Source: an uncultured Pelagibacteraceae bacterium
GTDB taxonomy: Bacteria > Pseudomonadota > Alphaproteobacteria > Pelagibacterales > Pelagibacteraceae
Length of the DNA: 64,000 nucleotides
Assembly: GCA_902543375.1 (NCBI GenBank)
Contig: CACBYE010000006.1
Span: 1-64,000, forward strand
Reading direction: 5' to 3'
Positions 1 through 9,921 of this stretch are shown here, one piece after another. A program made the position numbers and the translations under genes. The notes beneath the pieces were generated by a model. That model did no database searches and was not told where the DNA came from. It saw only the letters and a program-made list of their open reading frames with translations. Numbering within the stretch: the stretch's first letter is position 1; every line of letters begins with the position of its first letter.

Positions 1-1892
1 GTCAAAAGCCCATTTCCAATTAAAGACGCAATTCTGTTACTTGAGTAATATTTTGTTGGAAGTCCCCTACTAAGATTTAAGCCCATTTTTGAATTCACCA
101 AAGCTTGATAGAAATTATTACCCCAAATTGGCTCTTTATTTTTAAATCCATAAAAGTCACAATTTATATCTTTTAATTTTTCAGTTAATTTATTCAAAAA
201 AACTATCCTGTTATCAATTTTGTCTGTTTTTAGAGAGGCTCTATTAACACCGTGACTCATTGCATAAAATAAATCCATTGATGGGTTTAGGTTAAATACA
301 TCAAAACACTCTATGTTTTTATCAACAGGAATAAAGAAAAAATTAACATTCTTAATTTTATAATTTTGCTTTTTTAAAATATCAGGATCGGTAGTGATGA
401 AATTATGATCAACTATATCACTGTATATAGAAATATTTTTTAAATTTTTTTTTGAGTAATCTAGAGATGGCATAATAGGATCTTCGTTCCATTGAGAAAT
501 TACCAAATTTTTATTTTGCTCTCTGATTGCTTGAATTGAATCCACATCTATATTCTTTGTATGACCAAATATAAACAAATCAGGATTATAGTTTTTAAAA
601 GTTTCTGTTAAATAATACTGGAACTTCAAATTTGAATTTAAAGAAAGAAATCTATTTTGTCGAATAAAATCTCTATCACTTATTTCAAGTACATCGTGAC
701 CATTCCTTATTAGTCCATTAGTAAACTTTTTACCTATAGAAATATTATAAAGTCTATGATTAAGTTTTTGACCAGTATTATATAGATTTATTATTCTAAG
801 TTTCTTTTTTATGAAATGTAGATTAAAATTATGAATTAATTTTGATCTGATTTCGTCTATAATTTTTGTATTTGCTTTAATGGTGTGTTTAACACCATGG
901 AAACCTTTCAATTGCATACTTTTTCTGAAATTTTTATCAATAATTAATTTTTGGATTGATTTATATAAAGTATCTGAATTTAGATTTTTCAGAATTAACG
1001 AATAATTAGTTGTTTCGGGTAAACCACCTTTGTTTGAAATTATAGTTGCACATGCTCGAGAAGACGATTCTAATGCTGTTCTTCCAAAAGGTTCTTCCCA
1101 CCTTGAGGGCACAACAGCAATTTCAGATTTATCCAAAAAATTTAAAACTTTTCTATGTTCAAGAAAACCAAGCTCATAATGTCTTGGATGATTTATATAT
1201 GGTCGATCTCTATCTTCATCACCAATAGAAAATGCTTTCCAATTTTTATATTCATCAAGTATTTTTAAGATAGCTTCTTTGTATATATCGTAACCTTTAG
1301 ATTTATTTAGCTTACCTACAAAAACAATATTTTTATCTTTTTTATAAATTTTTTTACTTTTATGAATACTTGGGTAAACAACTTCAGTCTTATCTATTAA
1401 TTTTTTATCTAATCCATCAAAAAATCTTTTCTGTGTCCACTGACTTACAAAAATTATCTTATCGACATTATTTAATAAGAATAAACGTTCAGAATTTGTC
1501 TTTGAACCCTTCATACTCAACGGATCATTGTGAAAATAAAGAATAAACTTGGTATTTATATCTTTTTTTAAGATATTAAAAATTTGTGGCCTGTTATGAA
1601 TTTCCACAATTTCAAAATTTTCATTTTTAATTTTTTTTATAAAATTTTTACAGTATTCTTTTGTTGTACTTACAAGTTTTGATTTTTTGTATTGTATAGG
1701 TATATTAATATAGTTTCTTGTAAGATAATCTTTACCCTTAGTATTACCAAATATATAATTATCTTTATTATATTTAGAATATTTAAAAAAATCACAAACC
1801 CATATAGCTGCTGCTTGTGCACTTGAATATGTGTAATTTTCTTTATAGGGTAAAATCGTAGCTATTTTAATTTTTTGATTTATTGAAGTCAT
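1..1892 (-). CDS. Two-domain glycosyltransferase (N-terminal GT4-like, C-terminal CgeB/glycosyltransferase-like), partial, runs off left edge
   Basis: Not in ORF track. Minus-strand reading from ATG at 1892 (MTSINQKIKIATILPYKENYTYSSAQAAAIWVCDFFKYSK...) is open to position 3; contains GT4-like 'VVYPSIHKSKKIYKKDKNIVFVGKLNKSKGYD' and 'VPSRWEEPFGRTALESSSRACATIISNKGGLPE', then a second domain ending 'MGLNLSRGLPTKYYSSNRIASLIGNGLL' at the edge. Confidence 0.85.
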   Translation of the reverse strand, partial: MTSINQKIKIATILPYKENYTYSSAQAAAIWVCDFFKYSKYNKDNYIFGNTKGKDYLTRNYINIPIQYKKSKLVSTTKEYCKNFIKKIKNENFEIVEIHNRPQIFNILKKDINTKFILYFHNDPLSMKGSKTNSERLFLLNNVDKIIFVSQWTQKRFFDGLDKKLIDKTEVVYPSIHKSKKIYKKDKNIVFVGKLNKSKGYDIYKEAILKILDEYKNWKAFSIGDEDRDRPYINHPRHYELGFLEHRKVLNFLDKSEIAVVPSRWEEPFGRTALESSSRACATIISNKGGLPETTNYSLILKNLNSDTLYKSIQKLIIDKNFRKSMQLKGFHGVKHTIKANTKIIDEIRSKLIHNFNLHFIKKKLRIINLYNTGQKLNHRLYNISIGKKFTNGLIRNGHDVLEISDRDFIRQNRFLSLNSNLKFQYYLTETFKNYNPDLFIFGHTKNIDVDSIQAIREQNKNLVISQWNEDPIMPSLDYSKKNLKNISIYSDIVDHNFITTDPDILKKQNYKIKNVNFFFIPVDKNIECFDVFNLNPSMDLFYAMSHGVNRASLKTDKIDNRIVFLNKLTEKLKDINCDFYGFKNKEPIWGNNFYQALVNSKMGLNLSRGLPTKYYSSNRIASLIGNGLL

Positions 1893-2130
1893 TTAATAGA
1901 GTTATTCTTTTTTTTTTGTCCTTTTTAAGACTATATTCATAAGATAAAGCATCCTTTTTATTTATAAATCTTTTCTTGTAAATAACTACCCACTTATAAC
2001 CCTTCGTTGATTTCGCACCTTTATTAGTATTATGTTTATTTAATCTTTCATCTACATCATTTGTAAAACCGACATATGTTTTGGTAGTTTTCCTATCTAT
2101 GTTTTTTAACATGTAAACAAAATAGGTCAT
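1867..2130 (-). CDS. GIY-YIG nuclease superfamily protein (UPF0213-like)
   Basis: MTYFVYMLKN...TYVGFTNDVDERLNKHN...: YVY/YVG motif and spacing typical of small GIY-YIG proteins. Confidence 0.85.
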   Translation of the reverse strand: MTYFVYMLKNIDRKTTKTYVGFTNDVDERLNKHNTNKGAKSTKGYKWVVIYKKRFINKKDALSYEYSLKKDKKKRITLLNDFNKSKN

Positions 2131-2139
2131 AATTAATGG

Positions 2140-2211
2140 CGGTCCCTAGGGGAATCGAACCCCTCTTTCGAGGATGAAAACCACGTGTCCTAACCGATAG
2201 ACGAAGGGACC
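2140..2211 (-). tRNA. tRNA-Glu (anticodon TTC)
   Basis: GGTCCCTTCGTCTATCGGTTAGGACACGTGGTTTTCATCCTCGAAAGAGGGGTTCGATTCCCCTAGGGACCG; 7-bp acceptor stem, TTCGATT T-loop. Confidence 0.95.
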
Positions 2212-2246
2212 AAGTTTGGCTCTTTTATTGTAAAAAATAAAAATTA

Positions 2247-3197
2247 TCAAGTTTTTATAGTGTCTTCTCTGAGAACAATTTTACACATATTAGAGCCTTT
2301 GTGTGTAACTAAAGTTTCTGTAATATATTTGTTATCATCGATATTTACACCTTTGACCAGATCACCGTTGGTAACCCCAGTTGCACAAAAAATTGAGTCA
2401 CCTTTTATAATTTCTTTTAAATCATATTTTTTTTCCAAATTTTCAATACCCATTTTTTTAGCTCTATAGATATCTCTATCATTATCAAAAATAAATCTTC
2501 CTTGAAATTTGCACCCATATGCATCAATAGCAGATGCTGCTAGAACTCCCTCAGGACCGCCTCCTATGCCCAAGAATATATCTACATTATATTTTGGATC
2601 TGTAACCATTAATGCTCCCGATACATCACCATCAGATATTAGTTTCATTTTTACATTCATTTCTTTAAGTTTATCGATAATTTTGCCATGTCTAGGTCGA
2701 TCTAATAAACAAGCTGTAATGTTTTTAATATCCTTGTTTAAAGAGTCAGCTATATTCTTTATATTCTTTTCAATTGAGAAATCTAAATCTGTTGCATCGT
2801 ATGGTACTTTTTTCGAAACTGTAAGTTTATCCATATAAGTCTCCGGTGCATTGAATAGATTACCTTCCTCAGCCACTGATATAACCGATAGTCCACCAGG
2901 TAAATTTTTTGCGACAAAATTTGTCCCTTCAAGTGGGTCTACCGCAATGTCAAGATTTAAATTTCCACCTAAACCTAATTTCTCTCCGATATAGAGCATA
3001 GGAGCCTCATCAAGCTCACCTTCACCAATTACAACCTTACCATTTATCTCTAATTTGTTAATTTCATCTCTCATTGTATCTGTAGCAGCTTTATCAGCAT
3101 TTCTTTTATGGTTTTTTCCAATAAATTTATGACAAGATATTGCGGCTTTGGAAGTCACATTAATAATCTTATCTATCAAATATTTATTTAACGACAC
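2247..3197 (-). CDS. glpX: Fructose-1,6-bisphosphatase class II
   Basis: Family motifs VVIGEGELDEAPMLYIGE, AVDPLEGTNFVAK, FLGIGGGPEGVLAA. Confidence 0.93.
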   Translation of the reverse strand: MSLNKYLIDKIINVTSKAAISCHKFIGKNHKRNADKAATDTMRDEINKLEINGKVVIGEGELDEAPMLYIGEKLGLGGNLNLDIAVDPLEGTNFVAKNLPGGLSVISVAEEGNLFNAPETYMDKLTVSKKVPYDATDLDFSIEKNIKNIADSLNKDIKNITACLLDRPRHGKIIDKLKEMNVKMKLISDGDVSGALMVTDPKYNVDIFLGIGGGPEGVLAASAIDAYGCKFQGRFIFDNDRDIYRAKKMGIENLEKKYDLKEIIKGDSIFCATGVTNGDLVKGVNIDDNKYITETLVTHKGSNMCKIVLREDTIKT

Positions 3198-4195
3198 TAA
3201 ATTTTTTCTTCAGATATTTGTTCTGTATTTGCTTTTAACTTATTTTCAAACTCGCTTAGTCTTTTCCAAACTGAAATTAATTCAACAATTATTGGCCAAC
3301 TTCTAACTAAATACTGAAGTGAAGTTTCAACTCTTCCAAAGGCTCTAATAATTTGTTGTACAAAACCCAGAGTAATAGCTCCAGTTACAATTGTTGGTGC
3401 TAAAGCTAGATAAGGAACAATCACCATACCTTGCAAATAGCTCCATTTTACGGCGTTAAAATATAAATAATGAAAATACATTTTATAATGTATTTTTCTA
3501 ACACCTCCATACAAACTATCGATTTTTACTGGTTGAGCACTTTCTTTAAAGTCCTCACCCAGTACTAATTCTTTTCTATAAGCAGCTTCCTCTTTTTGTA
3601 TATCATATTCAATACCAGGTAACTTTATTCCCACAGAAGCTAAAATAAATGTTCCTCCTAATGCGGAAACAATAGCAACCCATACTAATGCATGGTCTAC
3701 CTCCCCTATCCAAGGTAAAACGGTGATACTTTTGGAAAGACCCCATAAAATTGGAGTAAATGCAATTAATGTCATCACACTTCTTAAAAGTTCAGCACCT
3801 AGACCTTCCATAATTCTTGCAAATTTAAGTGTATCTTCTTGCACTCTTTGTGAAGCACCTTCTATCGATGATGCAAAATTCCATTTATCATGATAAAAAT
3901 CAGCCATTGCTGTTCTCCATCTGAAAGTCCAATGACTAGTAAAATAATCACTAAATATAACTACTAATATATAAATGGCGGCAATTTTTGCAAAAGTAAA
4001 AAGATAAGCAATAAATTCTTTTTCTGTCACTGCACCAGGTTCGGCAAGTGCTTTTTGAAGAGTATCATAAAACTCTCCAAACCATTCATTAATCCTTACG
4101 TCTAACTGAACTTGATACCAGGTTGCTGCAAGTATAAGTATCGTTCCTCCAATACTCCATAGGTGCCATTTTTTATCAGTAAAAAATTTAAACAT
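3197..4195 (-). CDS. SbmA/BacA-like transporter
   Basis: Multi-TM protein with SbmA/BacA-family features (WRTAMADFYHDKWNFASSIEGASQRVQEDTLKFARIMEGLG). Confidence 0.82.
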   Translation of the reverse strand: MFKFFTDKKWHLWSIGGTILILAATWYQVQLDVRINEWFGEFYDTLQKALAEPGAVTEKEFIAYLFTFAKIAAIYILVVIFSDYFTSHWTFRWRTAMADFYHDKWNFASSIEGASQRVQEDTLKFARIMEGLGAELLRSVMTLIAFTPILWGLSKSITVLPWIGEVDHALVWVAIVSALGGTFILASVGIKLPGIEYDIQKEEAAYRKELVLGEDFKESAQPVKIDSLYGGVRKIHYKMYFHYLYFNAVKWSYLQGMVIVPYLALAPTIVTGAITLGFVQQIIRAFGRVETSLQYLVRSWPIIVELISVWKRLSEFENKLKANTEQISEEKI

Positions 4196-4198
4196 AAT

Positions 4199-4480
4199 CT
4201 AATTTAAAAAGTTATCTGCATAAGACTTTTTAACAACTTTTCTTTTTTTGGGTTCTATTAACTCAAAATCAATTTTTTTCTTTTTAGCGTAATTTATAGC
4301 CAAATCTTTAGTAGAAAATTCCATTTTTAATTCCGAATAAGTATCTGACGAGCTCTCCCAACCCATTAAAGGATTTTTTGTCGGATTTTTAGTTTCAAAC
4401 TCTAATATCCATTTGTCTGTTTTACCAAATCCAGATTGCATAGCAGTTTTATTTGGTTTGTAAATTTTTGCTTTTTTCAT
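4199..4480 (-). CDS. NADH dehydrogenase accessory subunit, ETC complex I (NDUFS4-like) family
   Basis: KIYKPNKTAMQSG...W.LEFE...P..MGW.SS.DT..... matches NDUFS4-like family pattern. Confidence 0.85.
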   Translation of the reverse strand: MKKAKIYKPNKTAMQSGFGKTDKWILEFETKNPTKNPLMGWESSSDTYSELKMEFSTKDLAINYAKKKKIDFELIEPKKRKVVKKSYADNFLN

Positions 4481-4485
4481 ATCAA

Positions 4486-4562
<77 letters not shown>

Positions 4563-4655
4563 GAACAAGTACTAATACAGTACTTATGTATTTTTTCAAT
4601 GTATAAAGATGAGTAAAACTAGGGATTTTTAATTAGAATCTGTTATATAAGGCTT

Positions 4656-5126
4656 ATGATTATTACATGCCCATGTGGTAAAAAAAAATTTAATGTAGAT
4701 ACAAATCTAATTCCAGACAAAGGTAGACTTGTTAAGTGCGGCACTTGTGATGAAACGTGGTTTTTTAAGAAATCAGATCAAACAACTTTAGAATCAAGAG
4801 AAGATGTTGTTATAAATGAAAATTTTGAAAAACAAATACAAAATCAAATCTCATCGCCCAAAAACGATAAAACATATAATAAAATAGCAAATATTCAAAA
4901 AACCAAAGGTTCTGAATTGATAAAATATAGAGCAAAATCAAGTTTTACAATTTCAAAATTTTTGAGTTACATAATAGTATTTTTAGTAAGCTTTATTGGT
5001 GTTATAATAATTTTAGATACGTTTAAGAGTCCACTAAGTATATTTTTTCCAAGTTTAGAGTTATTACTCTACAACATGTTTGAAACTATAAAAGATTTAG
5101 TATTATTTGCAAAGGACCTTAAGTAG
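4656..5126 (+). CDS. Zinc-ribbon domain protein (MJ0042-type) with C-terminal TM
   Basis: N-terminal CPCGKKKFNVDTNLIPDKGRLVKCGTCDETWFF zinc ribbon; hydrophobic C-terminal segment. Confidence 0.8.
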   Translation: MIITCPCGKKKFNVDTNLIPDKGRLVKCGTCDETWFFKKSDQTTLESREDVVINENFEKQIQNQISSPKNDKTYNKIANIQKTKGSELIKYRAKSSFTISKFLSYIIVFLVSFIGVIIILDTFKSPLSIFFPSLELLLYNMFETIKDLVLFAKDLK

Positions 5127-6299
5127 ATGATTAATTATTTGTCCAAACCCTTTATATGGTTTTTTAAACTTGAAGCTGCAAGTGGATTGGTATTATTGTT
5201 TGCAGCTATAATTGCGTTGATAGTTAGTAATTCGGGATATTCTGAGATTTATTTTTCTACTTTAAGTGAATATTTATTTATAGGTATTAATGATTTTGGA
5301 CTTAAATTATCTGTTATCCATTGGATTAACGATGCTTTAATGGCAATTTTCTTCTTCTTCGTAACACTTGAGATTAAAAGAGAATTTTTACAAGGAGAAT
5401 TGTCAAATATTAAGCAAGCATTACTTCCAATAATTGCTGCTGTAGGTGGAATGTTGGTTCCAGCCTTATTTTATGTTTTTATAAATTTTGGTGACAGTGA
5501 AACACTAAATGGATGGGCAATACCTTCGGCAACAGATATAGCTTTTTCACTTGGAGTATTATCGTTGTTAGGAAAACGCGTACCATTATCTTTAAAAGTT
5601 TTTTTAACTGCATTGGCTATTATTGATGATTTGGGAGCTATCGTAATTATTGCTGTATTTTATTCGGGAGATTTAAGTATTAAATATTTAAGCTTAATGC
5701 TATTAGCATTTATAGCCTTATTGGTTATAAACAAATTTAATATTAAAAAATTCTTACCATACTTAATTGTTGGACTTTTTCTTTGGGATTTTACTCATAA
5801 TTCAGGCATTCATGCTACAATAGCTGGTGTTTTGTTAGCAATGACAATTCCGCATAGGAAAAAAGAAAAAGATTTCTCTCTATTAATCAAAATTGAACAT
5901 GCAATAAGCCCTTACGTTGCGTTTGGTATTATGCCTTTATTTGCTTTTGCAAATGCCGGTGTTTCATTAGAGGGTTTATCTTTTGGTTCTTTACTAGATA
6001 AAGTACCTTTAGGTATTGTGTTAGGGTTATTTCTAGGTAAACAGTTAGGTGTATTTGCTTTTTCATATCTTGCTATAAAAACAAAAATAGCTCAGATGCC
6101 AAATAACACGAGTTGGTATAATTTTTATGGTGTAGGTGTATTGACTGGTATTGGTTTCACAATGAGTCTTTTTGTTGGAAACTTAGCTTTTGTTGACAAT
6201 ATGCAATATATGGATGGTGTAAAAATCGGAGTATTAACTGGGTCATTATTATCAACTTTATTTGGCTACTTTTTGATATTACTCACCCCAAATAAGTAA
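5127..6299 (+). CDS. nhaA: Na+/H+ antiporter NhaA
   Basis: WAIPSATDIAFSLGVLSLLGKRVPLSLKVFLTALAIIDDLGAIVIIA, NhaA signature. Confidence 0.95.
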   Translation: MINYLSKPFIWFFKLEAASGLVLLFAAIIALIVSNSGYSEIYFSTLSEYLFIGINDFGLKLSVIHWINDALMAIFFFFVTLEIKREFLQGELSNIKQALLPIIAAVGGMLVPALFYVFINFGDSETLNGWAIPSATDIAFSLGVLSLLGKRVPLSLKVFLTALAIIDDLGAIVIIAVFYSGDLSIKYLSLMLLAFIALLVINKFNIKKFLPYLIVGLFLWDFTHNSGIHATIAGVLLAMTIPHRKKEKDFSLLIKIEHAISPYVAFGIMPLFAFANAGVSLEGLSFGSLLDKVPLGIVLGLFLGKQLGVFAFSYLAIKTKIAQMPNNTSWYNFYGVGVLTGIGFTMSLFVGNLAFVDNMQYMDGVKIGVLTGSLLSTLFGYFLILLTPNK

Positions 6300-6308
6300 T
6301 TTATAATA

Positions 6309-6854
6309 ATGAAAAAAATTACAATCATAGGATTAACTATATTCATGTTTTTTTTTAAAAATTCAGCAACTGCAAATTATGACAAGATTTTTTTTGACTT
6401 TAAGTTAGATAGTATCTCGGGAGAGATTATTGATTTGAATGACTATAAAAATAAAGTTGTTTTGATTGTAAATACTGCCAGTTATTGTGGTTTTACAAAA
6501 CAATATGCTGAGTTGCAAACACTTTGGGAGAAATACAAATCCAAGGGTTTAATTGTTTTAGGTATTCCATCTAATTCTTTTAACCAAGAAAAAAATTCAA
6601 ATTCCGAAATTAAAGAATTTTGTGAAGTAAATTTTGATATAGATTTTCCATTAACATCAATTACCGATGTAAAAGGTGAAAATGCTCATGAAATATATGA
6701 GTGGGCAAAAAAAAATTATGGAAAATCAGCAATTCCAAAATGGAATTTTTATAAAATTCTAATTAATCGACAAGGAAAAATTGAAAATACCTTTTCATCA
6801 TTTACAAATCCAATGTCTAATAAAATAACAAATATAATTGAAAAAATCTTATAA
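6309..6854 (+). CDS. Glutathione peroxidase family protein
   Basis: VNTASYCGFTKQYAELQTLWEKYKSKGLIVLGIPSNSFNQE (Cys form), WNFYKILINRQG. Confidence 0.92.
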   Translation: MKKITIIGLTIFMFFFKNSATANYDKIFFDFKLDSISGEIIDLNDYKNKVVLIVNTASYCGFTKQYAELQTLWEKYKSKGLIVLGIPSNSFNQEKNSNSEIKEFCEVNFDIDFPLTSITDVKGENAHEIYEWAKKNYGKSAIPKWNFYKILINRQGKIENTFSSFTNPMSNKITNIIEKIL

Positions 6855-7619
6855 GTTAATCGTTAATCCATCATGAGCAGGAATAACATTCTTTGGTAAA
6901 ACTCTCTTAAGGACATTATAATCTAACACCGGAGATAAGTTCGTTAAGATTGCTTTCTTGGGATTAAATTTTTTTATCATTGATAAAGATGCTTCTAAAT
7001 TGAAATGAGATGGGTGTGGTTTGTACCATAAACAATCAATTACCAAAAATTTGAGATTTTTGAAATATTTGTAATCTTTTTTATAAATTTTACTTACATC
7101 ACTTATATATGCAATCTTTTTATCTATTATAAAACAATTTGATTTAACTTTACCATGATCAACTTTTATTGATCTTATCTTTATAATTTTATTGTAATTT
7201 TGAACTGATAAAATTTTTTTTAGTATATGTAGTTTTAAAGTTGCTGGATATTCTCTTGAGTAACTTTTAAAAATATATGAAAAAGTTTTTTTTAAATAAT
7301 TAGAAGTGTCTTTATCAGCATATACATTAACTTGTTTTTTCGAATTCATATAAAATGCCCTTAAATCATTTATACCATGTGTTTGATCTCCATGCATGTG
7401 TGAATATAAAACTTTATCTATCTTTTTAATTTTGTGTCTTAGTAATTGATGTCTTAAATCTGGTGATGTATCGATAAGAATATTTTCGTAAGAGGTCTTT
7501 ATAAAACCAGAACACCTTGAACGATAATTTTTTTTGTTTTTTGGATCACAATTTCCAAAGAAACCATCTGGTCTTGGTACACCCATTGAACTCCCACACC
7601 CTAGAATGATAAATTTCAT
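6849..7619 (-). CDS. MBL-fold metallohydrolase (PhnP-like family)
   Basis: LGCGSSMGVPRPDG, SHMHGDQTHGINDLR, metal-binding His motif. Confidence 0.88.
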   Translation of the reverse strand: MKFIILGCGSSMGVPRPDGFFGNCDPKNKKNYRSRCSGFIKTSYENILIDTSPDLRHQLLRHKIKKIDKVLYSHMHGDQTHGINDLRAFYMNSKKQVNVYADKDTSNYLKKTFSYIFKSYSREYPATLKLHILKKILSVQNYNKIIKIRSIKVDHGKVKSNCFIIDKKIAYISDVSKIYKKDYKYFKNLKFLVIDCLWYKPHPSHFNLEASLSMIKKFNPKKAILTNLSPVLDYNVLKRVLPKNVIPAHDGLTINL

Positions 7620-7625
7620 AATATT

Positions 7626-8387
7626 TTAATTAAAGAATAATTTATTAAAGTTGTTTGAAGTGAATTCTATAAGATCCGATTTGGATACGTCTTTAATTTG
7701 TGCTAATTTTTCTGCTGTAAAATCAATAAAGGATGGTTCATTTTTTTTTCCTCGATTAGGTACAGGTGCCAAATATGGACTATCAGTTTCTATTAAAAGT
7801 TTATCTAATGGTAGAGATCTAAAGGTTTTTTGAAGATTAACTGAATTTTTAAAAGTTATAATTCCACTTGCTGAAAAATAAGAATTTAATGTAAGAAGTT
7901 TTTCTGAAAATTTTTCTGATCCAGTGAAACAATGCATCAAAATTCTTGGGTTATGTCCTTTATACTCATTGAGTATATCAAAGGTATCATCTTCTGCATT
8001 TCTTGAATGTATGATAATAGGAACGTCACAGTCTATTGCTGCTTCAATATGTGTTTTAAAACTAGTAATTTGTTTCTCTTTATCACTGTTATTATAATAA
8101 TAATCTAATCCTGTTTCTCCTATTCCAATTATTTTGGGGTTTTCTTTAAGACTTTTAACTATTTCATTTTTAGTTATTGTATTAGTGTCACTTTCATGTG
8201 GATGAATGCCTACTGTTCCATATATGATTTCATCTTTATTGACTATATCTTTAATTCTAGAAAAACTCTCAAAAGATGTAGATATAGTTAATAACTTTTT
8301 AATACCAATATTTTTGGATCTTTTAAGCACATTTGAAAGATCACTAAGTAGCGGTTCATGATCTAGATGGCAATGCGAGTCAATCAT
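7626..8387 (-). CDS. TatD family DNase
   Basis: MIDSHCHLDH, GIGETGLDYYY, LIETDSPYLAPVPNRGKKNEP. Confidence 0.93.
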   Translation of the reverse strand: MIDSHCHLDHEPLLSDLSNVLKRSKNIGIKKLLTISTSFESFSRIKDIVNKDEIIYGTVGIHPHESDTNTITKNEIVKSLKENPKIIGIGETGLDYYYNNSDKEKQITSFKTHIEAAIDCDVPIIIHSRNAEDDTFDILNEYKGHNPRILMHCFTGSEKFSEKLLTLNSYFSASGIITFKNSVNLQKTFRSLPLDKLLIETDSPYLAPVPNRGKKNEPSFIDFTAEKLAQIKDVSKSDLIEFTSNNFNKLFFN

Positions 8388-9921
8388 TTTCTTTTTCTAT
8401 TTTCTTAATTAATATATCTATCTTATTTATCATATTACCTTTAATAATAAATTCATTATTAGAAATAGTTTCTAATTTGATATCTTTTTCTGATAAATTA
8501 AAAATTTTTAATGCTTTCAATGATGTTTCGGGAATAATTGGATAAAGTAGAAAGCTAATTTTCCTGACTATTTCTAACGTTGTATAAACTATAGTATTTA
8601 ACCTAATTAAATTATCCTTTTTTTTCCATGGCTCTTGATCATTAAAGTATTTGTTTGCGTCAAACAGAGAATTAACAATGAAATCTATATAAAAATTTAA
8701 ATTTTGTTCATTTATTTTAGACCTTATAGTATCTAAATTTTCTTGAAATTTATTTAATATCTTCAAATCATCTGGTTGAAAATCAATTTTTGCAGGAACT
8801 TTTCCATCACAATTTTTCATCGCAAAAGCAGTAACTCTTTGACATAAATTACCATAATTATTTGCTAAATCGCTATTTATACAATCTTCAAGTCTTTCTT
8901 GAGAAATATTACCATCGTTTCCAAATGAAACTTCCTTAACCAAATAATATCTCAAAGGGTCTAAACCGTATTCTTCAATAATTTTTAATGGATCTAAAAT
9001 GTTTCCCTTAGATTTTGACATTTTTTCTTCACCAGATAATATCCAACCATGACCATAAACTTTTTTTGGTAATTCAATTTTAGCAGCTAAAAGAAAAGCG
9101 GGCCAATAAACTGCATGAAATCTTAAAATATCTTTACCAATCAAATGGATAGATGCTGGCCAAAATTTTTTAAAAAGTTCATCATTTGTATCTGGATAAT
9201 TTAAAGCACTTAAATAATTTGTTAATGCATCAAGCCATACATAAATAATATGTTTATCGTTACTAGGAACTGGAATTCCCCATGTAAAAGTTTTGCGACT
9301 TACAGAAAGATCTTTAAGACCACTTTTTACAAAACTAATTACCTCGTTTTTTCTAGACTCAGGTAATATAAAATCTGGATTATTTTCATAAAATTCTAAT
9401 AAAGGTTTTTGCCATTTAGAAAGTCGAAAAAAATAAGACTCCTCTTCTATCCATTCAACGTTAGATTTTGACGATTTGGCAATTTTTTTCCCATTTATTT
9501 CTTCTATTTCATCTTCATTGTAAAAAGCCTCATCTGAGACTGAATACCATCCAGAATAATTTGATAAATAAATGTCATCATTTTTTTCAAGAAGAGACCA
9601 GAGATGTTGAACTGTTTTTTTATGTCTATCCTCAGTAGTTCTTATAAAATCCGTATTAGATAAATTTAATGTTTTTGAGAGATCTTTAAATGTTTGACTA
9701 ATTTGATCGCAGAATTCCTTAGGCTTCTTACCTGCTTTTTCAGCTGATCTTTGTATCTTTAAACCATGCTCATCTGTACCAGTTAAAAAATGAACTTTAT
9801 AATCATCAATTGATTTAAATCTCGCAAAAAAGTCAGCTATAATACTCGAGTATGCATGCCCCATATGAGGTTTTCCAGATGGGTAATATATCGGAGTAGT
9901 AATATAAAAATTTTTATCCAT
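8380..9921 (-). CDS. metG: Methionyl-tRNA synthetase
   Basis: ITTPIYYPSGKPHMGHAYSS, GTDEHG, KMSKSKGN. Confidence 0.95.
   Translation of the reverse strand: MDKNFYITTPIYYPSGKPHMGHAYSSIIADFFARFKSIDDYKVHFLTGTDEHGLKIQRSAEKAGKKPKEFCDQISQTFKDLSKTLNLSNTDFIRTTEDRHKKTVQHLWSLLEKNDDIYLSNYSGWYSVSDEAFYNEDEIEEINGKKIAKSSKSNVEWIEEESYFFRLSKWQKPLLEFYENNPDFILPESRKNEVISFVKSGLKDLSVSRKTFTWGIPVPSNDKHIIYVWLDALTNYLSALNYPDTNDELFKKFWPASIHLIGKDILRFHAVYWPAFLLAAKIELPKKVYGHGWILSGEEKMSKSKGNILDPLKIIEEYGLDPLRYYLVKEVSFGNDGNISQERLEDCINSDLANNYGNLCQRVTAFAMKNCDGKVPAKIDFQPDDLKILNKFQENLDTIRSKINEQNLNFYIDFIVNSLFDANKYFNDQEPWKKKDNLIRLNTIVYTTLEIVRKISFLLYPIIPETSLKALKIFNLSEKDIKLETISNNEFIIKGNMINKIDILIKKIEKEND

Noticed and set aside
1046-1228. 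ORF 1046..1228 on + strand
   Set aside because: Antisense to the GT4 domain of the edge glycosyltransferase.
2260-2838. ORFs 2260..2469 and 2509..2838 on + strand
   Set aside because: Antisense to glpX, which has clear family motifs.
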